This document shows, piece by piece, positions 8,956 to 17,882 of a stretch of 64,000 nucleotides of DNA. The stretch spans positions 62,001-126,000 of the forward strand of contig NZ_JBFAAI010000015.1 in NCBI RefSeq assembly GCF_040639655.1. The letters run 5' to 3'. Origin of the DNA: Actinoplanes sp040639655 (GTDB taxonomy: Bacteria; Actinomycetota; Actinomycetes; Mycobacteriales; Micromonosporaceae). The notes under the pieces were generated by a model. It had not been told where the DNA came from. It worked only from the letters and a program-made list of their open reading frames with translations, and searched no databases. Every line of letters starts with the position of its first letter. The first letter of the stretch is position 1. The position numbers and the translations under genes are program-made.

Positions 8956-9103
8956 CCGTACTCCCCGTCACTGCGCCTGCCCGGTTCGGCGAGCACCAAT
9001 GTTAATGGCAGATATCGCGTACATGATAGGTGCTTTATCTTTTGTTCGGTCGCGGAGAATACCGGCCGGAAATTGGCGTACGACCGCATCGGTTTCTGTT
9101 TTC

Positions 9104-9117
9104 CGGTGAATTCACCG
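9104..9117. other. Perfect 14-bp palindrome CGGTGAATTCACCG
   Basis: The palindrome lies 2 nt beyond the stop codon of the GH43-CBM6 gene and about 150 bp upstream of the sigma-factor start, in a locally AT-rich stretch. It could act as a short terminator stem, but it has no loop and no U-tract, or as an operator for the sigma gene. The sequence alone does not decide between them. Confidence 0.4.
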
Positions 9118-9119
9118 AT

Positions 9120-10910
9120 TCATTCCAGCGAAGCGTCGTCCAGGTGTAAACCGTCGGTTCCGGCGGCGGTCTCCACGTAGAGGGTGGCCCGTGACAGGGT
9201 CCCGGTCCAGGAGACCGTGGCACTGCCGGTCAGCAGCGTCCATCCCCCGGTGTTCACCGTGGCCGCCGGTGTCAGCTGCACGTAACTGGTCGTGGTTCCG
9301 CTGGTCAGCGCCAGGGTCACCTTGGCGCTGGGGGTGCCGCTCTGGGAGCGGACCCAGATGTTCGTACGGTAGGTGGCCCCGTTGGTGAGGCGACCGGTGA
9401 GGTCCTGGGCCGGACCGTTCCAGGCGGCGGTACGCCCGGTGATCGCCAGTGACCGTGTCCCGCTGCGGGACACGGCGGTGCTCGCCGACAGGCTGCCGCC
9501 GCCGAACACCTGCCAGCCGTCGGTGCCGTTCTCGGCGGTGCCGTTGACGAGCAGGTTCCCGCCGCCGGCGGTGCTGAACTGCCACCAGTCGAGGTTGAGC
9601 AGATGGCCGGTGCCGCCGGCGAATCGCAGGTAGAGGTCCTGGGTGCCGGTGACGCCGCTGACCGGGCACGTGACCGTGGTCCAGGTCTGCCAGCCGCCGG
9701 TGCCGCCCGTCGTGCACGTGCCGGCCAGCGTTCCGGCCGGACCGCCGAGGCGGACCTCGATGCGGCCACCGGACGACCCGGAGGCCACCCGGGCCTGCAA
9801 GGAGGTGGCGCCCGCGCCGAAGCCGACGCCCTTCACCTTGAGGTAGTCACCGTTGTCGGTGTAGGCCACGCTCATGCCGCCGCCGGAGACGGGTTCGGTC
9901 TCGACGCCCGCGGCCCAGGCCGTCGTCTCGGCCTCCTGCCGGACGTACGGGTTGAGCGTCCCGATCTGCGGTGGCCCGGCGGTGGTCATGTTGATCGTCG
10001 GGATGGTGCCGTCGGGCCGGTAGGTGAACCGTTCCACCGCCACGGACCTGGTGAAACCACCGCCGCCGGGCAGCGCGCCGTTGTGGTAGAAGAAGTAGGA
10101 ACCGCCGTTGAAGTCGATGACGCCGGCGTGGTTGGTGAAACTGCCGCCCTGACGCGGCATGACGGTCCCCCGGTACGTCCACGGGCCGGTCGGTCCGGGC
10201 GCGGTGGAGTACCCGATGAACTCCGAGCAGCATTCGGCGGCGAAGACGTTGTAGTAGAGGCCGTTGCGCTTGAAGACCCACGGGCCCTCCTCGTACAGCG
10301 TCGGCCGATCGGGATTCCCGGTTCTGGTGCCGTAGCCGGCAGTGGTCAGCGGGATCCGGGTCGGGCCACCCGAGTAGCTGATCATGTCGGTGTTCAGCCG
10401 GACGTACCAGAGATTGGGGTTGCCCCAGTACAGGTAGGCTTGGCCGTCGTCGTCGACGAGCACGTTCGGGTCGATCTCGCCGTTCTCCACCAGGGGCCGG
10501 CCGATCGCGTCGGTGAACGGGCCGGTGGGGCTGTTCGACACGCCCACGCCGATGGCCATCCGGCCGGTGGCGCGGTTCTTGACCGGCACGTACCAGTAGA
10601 AGCGGCCGTTGCGTTCGGTGACGTGACCGGCCCACGCGTCGGCGCTCGCCCAGCTGAAGGTGGCCAGGCTCATCGGCGAACCGTGGTCGGTCCAGTTGGC
10701 CATGTCGGTGGTCGAGTAGACCCGCCACTCGCGCATCGTGAAGTAGGTGGAGCCGTCCTCGTCGTGGCCGGTGTAGACGTAGAGGCGGCCGTTGTGCACC
10801 AGCGGCGCGGGGTCGGCGGTGTAGATGGTCTGCACGATCGGGTTGTCGGCCCGCGCCGGAGCGGGCAGGAGCGCGGCGAGTACCGCGAGGACGGCGAACA
10901 CGGCCCTCAT
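9120..10910 (-). CDS. Secreted GH43 glycosidase with CBM6 and a second carbohydrate-binding domain
   Basis: 596 residues: signal peptide 1-21, five-bladed GH43 propeller about 23-330, CBM6-like domain about 345-460 (YVRQEAETTAW start), and a CBM4/9/22-like sandwich about 465-596. Candidate catalytic residues are D33 (base), D147 (GEIDPN) and E208 (EEGPW, acid). GH43 enzymes of this layout are alpha-L-arabinofuranosidases or beta-xylosidases. Its ATG overlaps the stop of the upstream gene as ATGA, so translation is probably coupled. The enzyme should act outside the cell on plant arabinan/xylan side chains. Confidence 0.85.
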   Translation of the reverse strand: MRAVFAVLAVLAALLPAPARADNPIVQTIYTADPAPLVHNGRLYVYTGHDEDGSTYFTMREWRVYSTTDMANWTDHGSPMSLATFSWASADAWAGHVTERNGRFYWYVPVKNRATGRMAIGVGVSNSPTGPFTDAIGRPLVENGEIDPNVLVDDDGQAYLYWGNPNLWYVRLNTDMISYSGGPTRIPLTTAGYGTRTGNPDRPTLYEEGPWVFKRNGLYYNVFAAECCSEFIGYSTAPGPTGPWTYRGTVMPRQGGSFTNHAGVIDFNGGSYFFYHNGALPGGGGFTRSVAVERFTYRPDGTIPTINMTTAGPPQIGTLNPYVRQEAETTAWAAGVETEPVSGGGMSVAYTDNGDYLKVKGVGFGAGATSLQARVASGSSGGRIEVRLGGPAGTLAGTCTTGGTGGWQTWTTVTCPVSGVTGTQDLYLRFAGGTGHLLNLDWWQFSTAGGGNLLVNGTAENGTDGWQVFGGGSLSASTAVSRSGTRSLAITGRTAAWNGPAQDLTGRLTNGATYRTNIWVRSQSGTPSAKVTLALTSGTTTSYVQLTPAATVNTGGWTLLTGSATVSWTGTLSRATLYVETAAGTDGLHLDDASLE

Positions 10911-12073
10911 GAGACGAACCTGAAGGTCGCGTCCTGCCGGTCGGTGGTGCTCGACGCGGCGCCGACCGGATCCAGGCGCAGCACGTACCCGGAATGTCGC
11001 AGGTGGTGGGTCGGCATGTTGTACGAGCGCAGCGATGTCCATCCGGGATCCGCCAGTCCCGCACCCCGCAGGAACGTGGCGTCGGCCCGGAAGCCCGCGG
11101 TGCCGTCGACGGGGTCGAGGCGGATCTGGGTGCCGCTGTGCCGCAGGTAGTGGCCGGGCCGGTTGACCGACTCGAAGGAGACGCCGCTGCCGGCGAGCCC
11201 GGTGACCGCTCGCCACAGCTGGTCCTGGTGCGGGTCGAACGGGTGGGTGTCCAGCCGGATGCTGCCGTTGTAATGCCGCACGAACCGGTCGGGGTGGTTC
11301 CAGGACTTGAGGCGTGTCCAGTCGGGCAGGCCCCAGCGGCTGACCATGGCGTGGTACTCGGCGTCGGTGATGCCGACCGTCGAGCCGGCCTTGGCGTTCA
11401 GCGGCGGGGTGTGGTCGCGCTGGTTCCGCGGCATCCACGCGCCGCCGCCCACGTCACCGGGGGCCCAGGCGTCGAAGCCGTGACCGGCCGGGGAGAACGC
11501 GCCTGCCCCGGGCCGCCGGGCACCGGCGTCGAGGAGCGGGGATCCGGGGTCGAAGTACACCTGGGGGGCGCTGACCGTACGGAAATCGGTGGTGTAGTTG
11601 ACCATCAGGACGTCCCGGGTGCCGTTGGCCGACGAGTAGGCGATGCCGTACTCACGGCGGCCGGCGTCCCAGAAGATCGCCGGGGACCAGATGTGGGTGT
11701 TCATCGTGTGCATGCGCACGTGCCGGTATCCGGTGAAGCTCGCCAGGTCGGTGGAGTCCCAGATGTGCAGATACTGGCTGCCGGGCCCGGTGCCGAGTCC
11801 CTTCAGGTCGGTGGCGGCCACCACGAAGGTGCCGTCCTGCCGGCGGTGGATGTACGGGTCGCGCAGGCCCCGCTGTCCAGCGGTGGGTGTGGTCACCGGC
11901 TGGTTCTGGTTGAGCGGGGACCAGTGCAGCCCGTCGCGGCTGACGGCCAGGTGCAGGCCGTAGTTCGCCCCGGACTGGCTGGGCGTCTCGGTGAAGTAGG
12001 CGAAGGCGTAGGCGGTGGTGCCGGCAGAGATGCGGGCGGAGGTGCGGGGGACTGTTCGGGGAACGGTGGTCAT
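10907..12073 (-). CDS. GH43-AbfB protein with internal deletion and no signal peptide
   Basis: 388 residues. Residues 1-185 match the first part of an actinobacterial GH43 arabinanase/arabinofuranosidase and about 250-388 are a complete AbfB beta-trefoil. Between them, after YFDPG, the centre of the propeller is replaced by a short Gly/Pro-rich stretch, so blades that normally carry the second Asp and the acid Glu appear to be missing. The N-terminus also lacks any signal peptide. The frame is open throughout. It is probably a non-catalytic or decayed relative. It lies 37 bp after the GH27 gene and overlaps the next gene by 4 bp. Confidence 0.7.
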   Translation of the reverse strand: MTTVPRTVPRTSARISAGTTAYAFAYFTETPSQSGANYGLHLAVSRDGLHWSPLNQNQPVTTPTAGQRGLRDPYIHRRQDGTFVVAATDLKGLGTGPGSQYLHIWDSTDLASFTGYRHVRMHTMNTHIWSPAIFWDAGRREYGIAYSSANGTRDVLMVNYTTDFRTVSAPQVYFDPGSPLLDAGARRPGAGAFSPAGHGFDAWAPGDVGGGAWMPRNQRDHTPPLNAKAGSTVGITDAEYHAMVSRWGLPDWTRLKSWNHPDRFVRHYNGSIRLDTHPFDPHQDQLWRAVTGLAGSGVSFESVNRPGHYLRHSGTQIRLDPVDGTAGFRADATFLRGAGLADPGWTSLRSYNMPTHHLRHSGYVLRLDPVGAASSTTDRQDATFRFVS

Positions 12074-12110
12074 CGATTCTCCAGTTGACCGGGGGAAGGG
12101 TCGTGGGGGG

Positions 12111-13730
12111 TCAGCGCCGGATCCACCGCTGATTCACGGCGCCGGAGCACGACCACAGCAGCACCGCGGTCCCGTTGGCGGTCAGATTGCGGTCGACGTC
12201 GAGGCAGAGGCCGGTGGCCGCGTTACGGAGGGTCGTGTCGGAGTGCGTCTCCCACTGCTGGGCTGCGGTGCCGGTGCAGTCCCACAGCCGCACCCGGGTG
12301 CCGGCGGCGGCCCCGGCCGGTACGTCCAGGCACTTGCCGAGGACCTGCAGGCTCTGGCCGTTGACCGTCCAGCGCTGATTGGCACCGCCGTTGCAGTCCC
12401 AGATGACCGGCTGGGTGCCGTTGGCGGTGGCACCGTTCGGGGCGTCCAGGCAGCGGCCGGCGGATTCGCTGACCAGGGTGGTGGTCGTCGGCTGCGGGGT
12501 GCTTCCGCCGCTGAGACGGTAGACCGCGGTGGCGTGGGCGGCGACGGTGGCACTGATCGCCGAGGTGGTGGTGCTGGTGGCTCCGGTCCACGCGTCGACG
12601 AGGGTGAACGAACTGCCGGTACGGCCGAGCGCGGCCGCGGTGGTGGAGATGGTGGTGGTGCTCGCGCCCTGGTTGAACAGTGCGACGGCGATGTCACCGT
12701 TGGCCAGGGGCTTGGCGAGGATCCGGCGGGTGCCGTCGAAGGAGACCTGCCGGGCCTGCAGACCGAGGGTGTCCTGGTTGATCGCGACCAGGCGGGAGTT
12801 GGTGAGGATGCTCCGGGTGGCGGCCGACATGGACCGTACGTCGTTGCCGGCGATCAGCGGGGAGGCCATCATCGCCCACAACGCGAAATGGCTGCGCATC
12901 TCGGTGTCGGTCATGCCGCCGTTGCCGACCTCGAGCATGTCGGGGTCGTTGAAGCCGCCCGGGGCGGCGTAGTGGGCCAGCGGCACGGTCACGTCGACGA
13001 TGTTCTGGATGCCCATCGGGTACCCGTTGGTCTGACCGGTGTTCCAGGCGTTGGTGATGTCCTCGGTGGTCCGCCACATGTTGGCCACGTCGCTCCAGTT
13101 CCGGCGTGGTCCGGTTTTCTCGTGGATGCTGTTCGGGTTGATGCTGTAGAAGATCGGCCGGCCGGTCGCCCGCAGTGCGTCGCGCATGAGGGCGAAGGTG
13201 CGGACCTGGTCGTCGATGGTGCCGGTGGGTGAGCACCAGTCGTACTTGAGGAAGTCGACACCCCATGAGGCGAACGTGGCGGCGTCCTGGTACTCGTGGC
13301 CGCGGCTGCCGGTGGCACCGGGATAGGCGCCGAAGTACTGCGCGCAGGTCTTGTCGACCGGCACCTGATAGATGCCGAACAGCAGGCCGCGGGCGTGCAG
13401 ATAGTCGCCGAGGGCCTTCATTCCGCTCGGGAACCGCTGCGGGTTGGCACGCAGGTTGCCGGCGGAGTCGCGGTTGGGGTCGAACCAGCAGTCGTCGACG
13501 ACGACGTACTTGTAGCCGAGGTCGCGCATTCCGGAACTGACCATGGCGTCGGCCGTCTGCCGCAGCAGGGTCTCGTCGATGTTGCAGCCGAACGTGTTCC
13601 AGGTGTTGAAGCCCATCGGTGGCACCCGCCCGACCCCGTTGTCCAGGGCTTGGGCGGCTGCCGCCGGCACGGTGACGACTGCGGCGACCGCCATCAGGAG
13701 GGTCGCGGCAAGGCGGTTGAGAGATCTCAT
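12111..13730 (-). CDS. Secreted GH27 alpha-galactosidase with CBM13 (ricin-type) domain
   Basis: 539 residues from ATG 13730 (AGGAG 7 nt upstream). Signal peptide about 1-27; GH27 (beta/alpha)8 barrel about 34-310 with nucleophile D164 (FLKYDWC) and acid/base D264 (NDPDML); C-terminal beta-sandwich; CBM13 trefoil about 415-539 with QRW/QQW repeats. The substrate-pocket pair D79-D80 (VVVDDCW) favours alpha-galactosidase over the beta-L-arabinopyranosidase activity also known in GH27. It is the first gene of the leftward series and has a LacI-type palindrome 25 bp upstream of its start. Confidence 0.9.
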   Translation of the reverse strand: MRSLNRLAATLLMAVAAVVTVPAAAAQALDNGVGRVPPMGFNTWNTFGCNIDETLLRQTADAMVSSGMRDLGYKYVVVDDCWFDPNRDSAGNLRANPQRFPSGMKALGDYLHARGLLFGIYQVPVDKTCAQYFGAYPGATGSRGHEYQDAATFASWGVDFLKYDWCSPTGTIDDQVRTFALMRDALRATGRPIFYSINPNSIHEKTGPRRNWSDVANMWRTTEDITNAWNTGQTNGYPMGIQNIVDVTVPLAHYAAPGGFNDPDMLEVGNGGMTDTEMRSHFALWAMMASPLIAGNDVRSMSAATRSILTNSRLVAINQDTLGLQARQVSFDGTRRILAKPLANGDIAVALFNQGASTTTISTTAAALGRTGSSFTLVDAWTGATSTTTSAISATVAAHATAVYRLSGGSTPQPTTTTLVSESAGRCLDAPNGATANGTQPVIWDCNGGANQRWTVNGQSLQVLGKCLDVPAGAAAGTRVRLWDCTGTAAQQWETHSDTTLRNAATGLCLDVDRNLTANGTAVLLWSCSGAVNQRWIRR

Positions 13731-13754
13731 CAGCAGCTCCTTCTCCACGCCTTC

Positions 13755-13770
13755 ATGTGAGCGCTCACAT
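13755..13770. promoter_or_regulatory. LacI-type operator ATGTGAGCGCTCACAT
   Basis: A perfect 16-bp palindrome with the central CG typical of LacI/GalR-family operators, 24 bp upstream of the GH27 start codon. In actinomycetes such sites usually repress sugar-utilisation operons until an inducer appears. No lacI-type gene is in this window, so the regulator would be encoded elsewhere. Confidence 0.75.
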
Positions 13771-13965
13771 AGGCGAACTCGACTGAAGGATTACAGAGGC
13801 GACGCGCCGGTCGCAAGGTTTCCGGCGCATTTCATGGCCGGAGAATGCGCTCCTGAAAAGTGTTACGCCCGGCCATTCGGACCAGTCGTAGCCAGATAGA
13901 TGGCGGCCGCTTGAGCGAGGTGAAATCATCTGGCAATATCTCGCGCCATCACCGCCGTTCTATCT

Positions 13966-13979
13966 TGTTATCGCTAACA
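13966..13979. promoter_or_regulatory. Second LacI-type operator TGTTATCGCTAACA
   Basis: An inverted repeat (TGTTA-N4-TAACA with a CG near the centre), 17 bp upstream of the CBM13-GH43 start and just before its AGGAG. Its half-site differs from the one in front of the GH27 gene, which suggests two LacI-family regulators or one with loose specificity. The position between promoter and start fits a repressor roadblock. Confidence 0.65.
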
Positions 13980-13996
13980 GGCTAGGAGCATCCCCC

Positions 13997-16042
13997 ATGA
14001 GCAGATTGCGCAGACGGCTGGGCCTCGCCCTGACCGCCGTCCTCGCGGCGGCCGCGGTCGTCGTGGGCGCCGCACCCGTCGCCTCCGCCGCGACGATCGA
14101 CACCAACGCGTCGTACGTGCTGGTCAACCGCCAGAGCGGCAAGGCCCTCGACGTCTACAACCTGGCCACCAACGACGGCGCGCGGATCACCCAGTGGTCG
14201 CGTAACGACGGCGCCCAGCAGCAATGGCAGTTCGTCGACTCCGGCGGCGGCTACTACCGGCTCAAGTCCCGGCACTCCGGCAAGGTCCTCGACGTCTCCG
14301 GCAACTCGACCGCCGACGGCGGCCCGATCGTGCAGTGGACCGACAACAACGCCGCCAACCAGCAGTTCAGCATCCAGGACATCGACGGCTACATCCAGCT
14401 GATCAACCGCAACAGCGGCAAGGCCGTCGAGGTGCAGGGCGCGTCCACCGCCGACGGCGCCAACATCGTCCAGTACTCCGACTGGAACGGCGCCAACCAG
14501 CAGTGGCAGCTCGTCAAGCTCGGCGGGACGACCCAGCCGCCCCCCGGGACGTTCACCAACCCGGTCGTCTGGCAGGACTTCGCCGACGGCGACATCATCC
14601 GCGTCGGCGACGCCTACTACTACTCGGCGTCGAACATGCACTACTCCCCCGGCGCGCCGATCCTGCGGTCGTACGACCTGGTCAACTGGGAGTACGCGGG
14701 CCACTCCGTGCCGCGGCTGGACTTCGACTCCGCCGCCTACGATCTCGGCAGCTCACGGGCGTACGTCAAAGGGGTCTTCGCCTCGACCCTGAACTACCGG
14801 CGCAGCAACAGCACCTACTACTGGATCGGGTGCATCGAGTACAACCGCACCTACGTCTACACCGCGTCGGCCGTCGACGGCACCTGGTCGAAACGCGCCC
14901 GGATCAACAACTGCTACTACGACGCCGGGCTGCTGATCGACGACAACGACACCATGTACGTCGCCTACGGCAACTCCACGATCAGCGTCGCCCAGCTGTC
15001 CGCCGACGGGCTCAGCCAGGTCCGCGCCCAGCAGGTGTTCCAGACGCCGTCCAGCGTGGGGACGCTCGAAGGGGCCCGGTTCTACAAGCGCGGCGGCTAC
15101 TACTACATCTGGCTCACCCGCCCGGCCAACGGCCAGTACGTGCTGCGCTCGACCAGCCCGTTCGGACCGTACGAGATGCGCCAGGTCCTGCTCAACATGC
15201 CCGGCCCCATCCCCGGCGGCGGCGTGCCGCACCAGGGCGGTCTGGTGCAGACCCAGGCCGGCGACTGGTACTACATGTCGTTCGTCGACGCCTTCCCCGG
15301 CGGCCGGGTCCCCGCCCTCGCGCCGATCACCTGGAGCGCCGACGGCTGGCCCACCATCCAGACCGTCAACGGCGGATGGGGCACCACGTACCCGAAGCCG
15401 AACATCAGCACCACCCGGACCGTGCAGCCGATGATCGGCACCGACACGTTCGGCGGCACGAAACTCGGCCCGCGCTGGGAGTGGAACCACAACCCCGACA
15501 ACACGCGCTGGTCGCTCAACAGCGGCCTCCGGCTGCAGACCGCGACCGTGACCAACGACCTCTACAACGCCCGCAACACCCTGACCCACCGCATCCAGGG
15601 CCCGGCCTCCACGGCCACCATCGAACTCGACTACAGCACCATGCGCGACGGCGACCGCGCCGGCCTGGCCATGCTCCGCGACTCGTCGGCGTGGATCGGC
15701 GTCAGACGCGACAACGGGCAGACCCGGGTCGTGATGACCAACGGCCTCACCATGGGCAGCGGCTGGGTGACCACCGGCACCGGCAGTGAGGCGGCCGGCA
15801 CCGCGGTCTCCGGCGGAAAGATCTGGTTGCGTGCCCGCGCCGACGTCCGGCCGGGCTCGGGGCGGCAGGCGACCTTCTCCTACAGCACCGACGGCACCAA
15901 CTTCACGCCTCTCGGCCCCGCGTTCACGCTCAACAACGCGTGGCAGTTCTATCCGGGATATCGATTTGCGATGTTCAACTACGCCACCCAGGCACTGGGT
16001 GGAGCCGTCACGGTCAAACAGTTCCAGATGACCGCACCCTGA
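13997..16042 (+). CDS. Secreted CBM13-GH43 glycosidase with C-terminal beta-sandwich
   Basis: 681 residues from ATG 13997. Signal peptide 1-31; ricin-type CBM13 trefoil about 35-175 with three Q-x-W/F repeats; Pro linker; GH43 propeller about 186-470 with candidate base D199 (DFADGD), a second Asp in NNCYYDAGLLIDD and acid Glu in LEGARFYKR; then a DUF1349-like sandwich about 480-681. GH43 members with this tail are often beta-xylosidases, arabinofuranosidases or exo-beta-1,3-galactanases, so substrate is uncertain. It is divergent from the GH27 gene and followed by a strong hairpin. Confidence 0.85.
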   Translation: MSRLRRRLGLALTAVLAAAAVVVGAAPVASAATIDTNASYVLVNRQSGKALDVYNLATNDGARITQWSRNDGAQQQWQFVDSGGGYYRLKSRHSGKVLDVSGNSTADGGPIVQWTDNNAANQQFSIQDIDGYIQLINRNSGKAVEVQGASTADGANIVQYSDWNGANQQWQLVKLGGTTQPPPGTFTNPVVWQDFADGDIIRVGDAYYYSASNMHYSPGAPILRSYDLVNWEYAGHSVPRLDFDSAAYDLGSSRAYVKGVFASTLNYRRSNSTYYWIGCIEYNRTYVYTASAVDGTWSKRARINNCYYDAGLLIDDNDTMYVAYGNSTISVAQLSADGLSQVRAQQVFQTPSSVGTLEGARFYKRGGYYYIWLTRPANGQYVLRSTSPFGPYEMRQVLLNMPGPIPGGGVPHQGGLVQTQAGDWYYMSFVDAFPGGRVPALAPITWSADGWPTIQTVNGGWGTTYPKPNISTTRTVQPMIGTDTFGGTKLGPRWEWNHNPDNTRWSLNSGLRLQTATVTNDLYNARNTLTHRIQGPASTATIELDYSTMRDGDRAGLAMLRDSSAWIGVRRDNGQTRVVMTNGLTMGSGWVTTGTGSEAAGTAVSGGKIWLRARADVRPGSGRQATFSYSTDGTNFTPLGPAFTLNNAWQFYPGYRFAMFNYATQALGGAVTVKQFQMTAP

Positions 16043-16057
16043 CAGTTGTCCGCGATC

Positions 16058-16100
16058 AGGCGGCGGCGCACCAGGCCGGACGGCAGGTGCGCCGCCGCCT
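16058..16100 (+). terminator. Hairpin terminator after CBM13-GH43 gene
   Basis: A perfect 15-bp inverted repeat (arms 16058-16072 and 16086-16100, 13-nt loop) starting 15 nt after the stop codon. There is no U-tract, as is common for actinobacterial terminators. Confidence 0.75.
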
Positions 16101-16198
16101 CGCGTCCCATCGGCCTCATCCGCATCGGCAGGCACCGCCATCATCGCCCGCGCCCCAAACCGTCTCGCCGGACCGCCCGCAGGGCCGATCATGTCGGA

Positions 16199-17800
16199 GT
16201 GACGATCCTGACCCGCATGCGCCTGGGCGTACGCCTGGCGGTGGCCTTCGCCGTGGTCGTCGTGCTGATGCTGCTGATGATGGCCGAAGCGCTCGGAACG
16301 TCCGCGAGCCAGCACACCGCGACGGTCCGAATGGAAGGCGCCCAGCAGTTCGTCAGCACGGTGAAGGACGCCAAGTACTCCGCCGCCGACTTCAACGGCT
16401 GGCAGACGGCGTACGCCTTCGACGCCGTACGCGGCATCCCGGGCGCCGCCGCCGACACCGGGTCGTCGCGTGGCAACTTCCTCGCCTCCGTAGAGACCTT
16501 CCGCCGGCGCATCGAGACGGCCGCCGGTCAGGCGCCCACCGGCTCGGCCCACGACGACCTCGATAAGATCAACGGACTGCTGGACGACTTCCTGGCCGTC
16601 GACGACGAAGTCGCCCGGCTCTACGCCGCCGACGACGACAAAGCGGCCAGCGCACTCGTGATGGGCCGCGCGATCGAACTCTTCCAGCAGATCGGCGACC
16701 TGCTCGACCGGGCGGCCACCACTGCCGACAGCGAGTTCGCCGCGGCCAAACTCGACGCCGAGAACGCGCATCGCAGCGGCACCCGTCTGACCTGGGCGGT
16801 CGGCGCCGGCGCCGTCCTGCTGGCCGGGGTGCTCGCCGTGATGGTGACCCTGTCGGTGACCCGGCCCGTCGAACGGATCCGCCGACGGCTGGAACTACTC
16901 GCCGAGGGCGACCTGGCCACGCCGCTCATGGTCACCGGCCGCGACGAGGTGGCCGAGATGGCCGGCGCCCTCGGCCGCAGCCTCACGTCACTCGGCCAGG
17001 TGATGCGCACGATCGACGACTCGTCCACCGCGCTGGCCACCGCCGCCGAACAGATGGCGGCCGCCTCCACCGAGATCGCCGCCTCCGCCGAGGAGTCCGC
17101 CGTGCAGGCCCAGGCGGTAGCCGACGCCGCCGGCCAGGTCTCCGGCAACGTACAGGCCGTCTCCGCCGGCAGCGAGCAGATGGGTGCGTCGATCCGCGAG
17201 ATCGCCCACTCCACCAGCGAGGCGGCCGCCGTCGCCGGTACCGCCGTGCAGGCCGCCGAAGCCGCCAACAGCACGGTCGCCTCCCTCGGTGAGTCGTCGC
17301 GGGAGATCAGTGAGGTGGTGAAAGTGATCACCAGCATCGCCGAGCAGACGAACCTGCTGGCCCTCAACGCGACAATCGAGTCCGCCCGGGCCGGCGAGGC
17401 CGGCAAGGGCTTCGCCGTCGTGGCCGGCGAGGTCAAGGAACTGGCCCAGGAGACGGCGCGGGCCACCGAGGACATCATCCGCCGCGTCGAGGCTATCCAG
17501 AGCGGCACGACGAGCGCCGTGGCGGCCATCGGCGAGATCGCCACCGTCATCCGGCAGGTCAGCGATTTCCAGACCACGATCGCCTCAGCGGTCGAGGAAC
17601 AGACCGCCACCACCGCCGAGATGAACCGCAGTGTCTCCGACACCGCGCAGGCCGCCGATCAGATCGCCGTCAACGTCTCCACGGTGGCGGAGGCCGCCCA
17701 GCTCACCACGCAGGGCGTCACCGAGGCACAGCAGGCCACCGCGGAGCTGGCCGGCATGTCGGCCAATCTCCGCGCCCTGGTCTCGCACTTCCGCTACTGA
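16199..17800 (+). CDS. Methyl-accepting chemotaxis protein
   Basis: About 533 residues from GTG 16199; ATG 16217 is the alternative, and neither has an ideal SD. The layout is classic: span about 11-32, a four-helix-bundle sensor region to about 200, span about 205-225, HAMP about 226-278, and a long coiled-coil signalling domain with the conserved hairpin tip EQTNLLALNATIESARAGEAGKGFAVVA. Chemotaxis receptors imply motile cells such as zoospores, consistent with Actinoplanes-type biology. No other che gene is in the window. The ligand is unknown. Confidence 0.88.
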   Translation: MTILTRMRLGVRLAVAFAVVVVLMLLMMAEALGTSASQHTATVRMEGAQQFVSTVKDAKYSAADFNGWQTAYAFDAVRGIPGAAADTGSSRGNFLASVETFRRRIETAAGQAPTGSAHDDLDKINGLLDDFLAVDDEVARLYAADDDKAASALVMGRAIELFQQIGDLLDRAATTADSEFAAAKLDAENAHRSGTRLTWAVGAGAVLLAGVLAVMVTLSVTRPVERIRRRLELLAEGDLATPLMVTGRDEVAEMAGALGRSLTSLGQVMRTIDDSSTALATAAEQMAAASTEIAASAEESAVQAQAVADAAGQVSGNVQAVSAGSEQMGASIREIAHSTSEAAAVAGTAVQAAEAANSTVASLGESSREISEVVKVITSIAEQTNLLALNATIESARAGEAGKGFAVVAGEVKELAQETARATEDIIRRVEAIQSGTTSAVAAIGEIATVIRQVSDFQTTIASAVEEQTATTAEMNRSVSDTAQAADQIAVNVSTVAEAAQLTTQGVTEAQQATAELAGMSANLRALVSHFRY

Positions 17801-17882
17801 GCCCCGGCTCACGGGGCGCCCGTCTGCCACCCGCCGATCATCGGCCCGCGGCATCACGCCGGGCACTGAGTATTGTTCGGTG

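Noticed and set aside
14753..16771. Minus-strand ORF of 672 codons opposite the CBM13-GH43 gene and the chemoreceptor
   Set aside because: Spans two unrelated plus-strand genes with clear domains; its translation is low-complexity Gly/Val/Arg.
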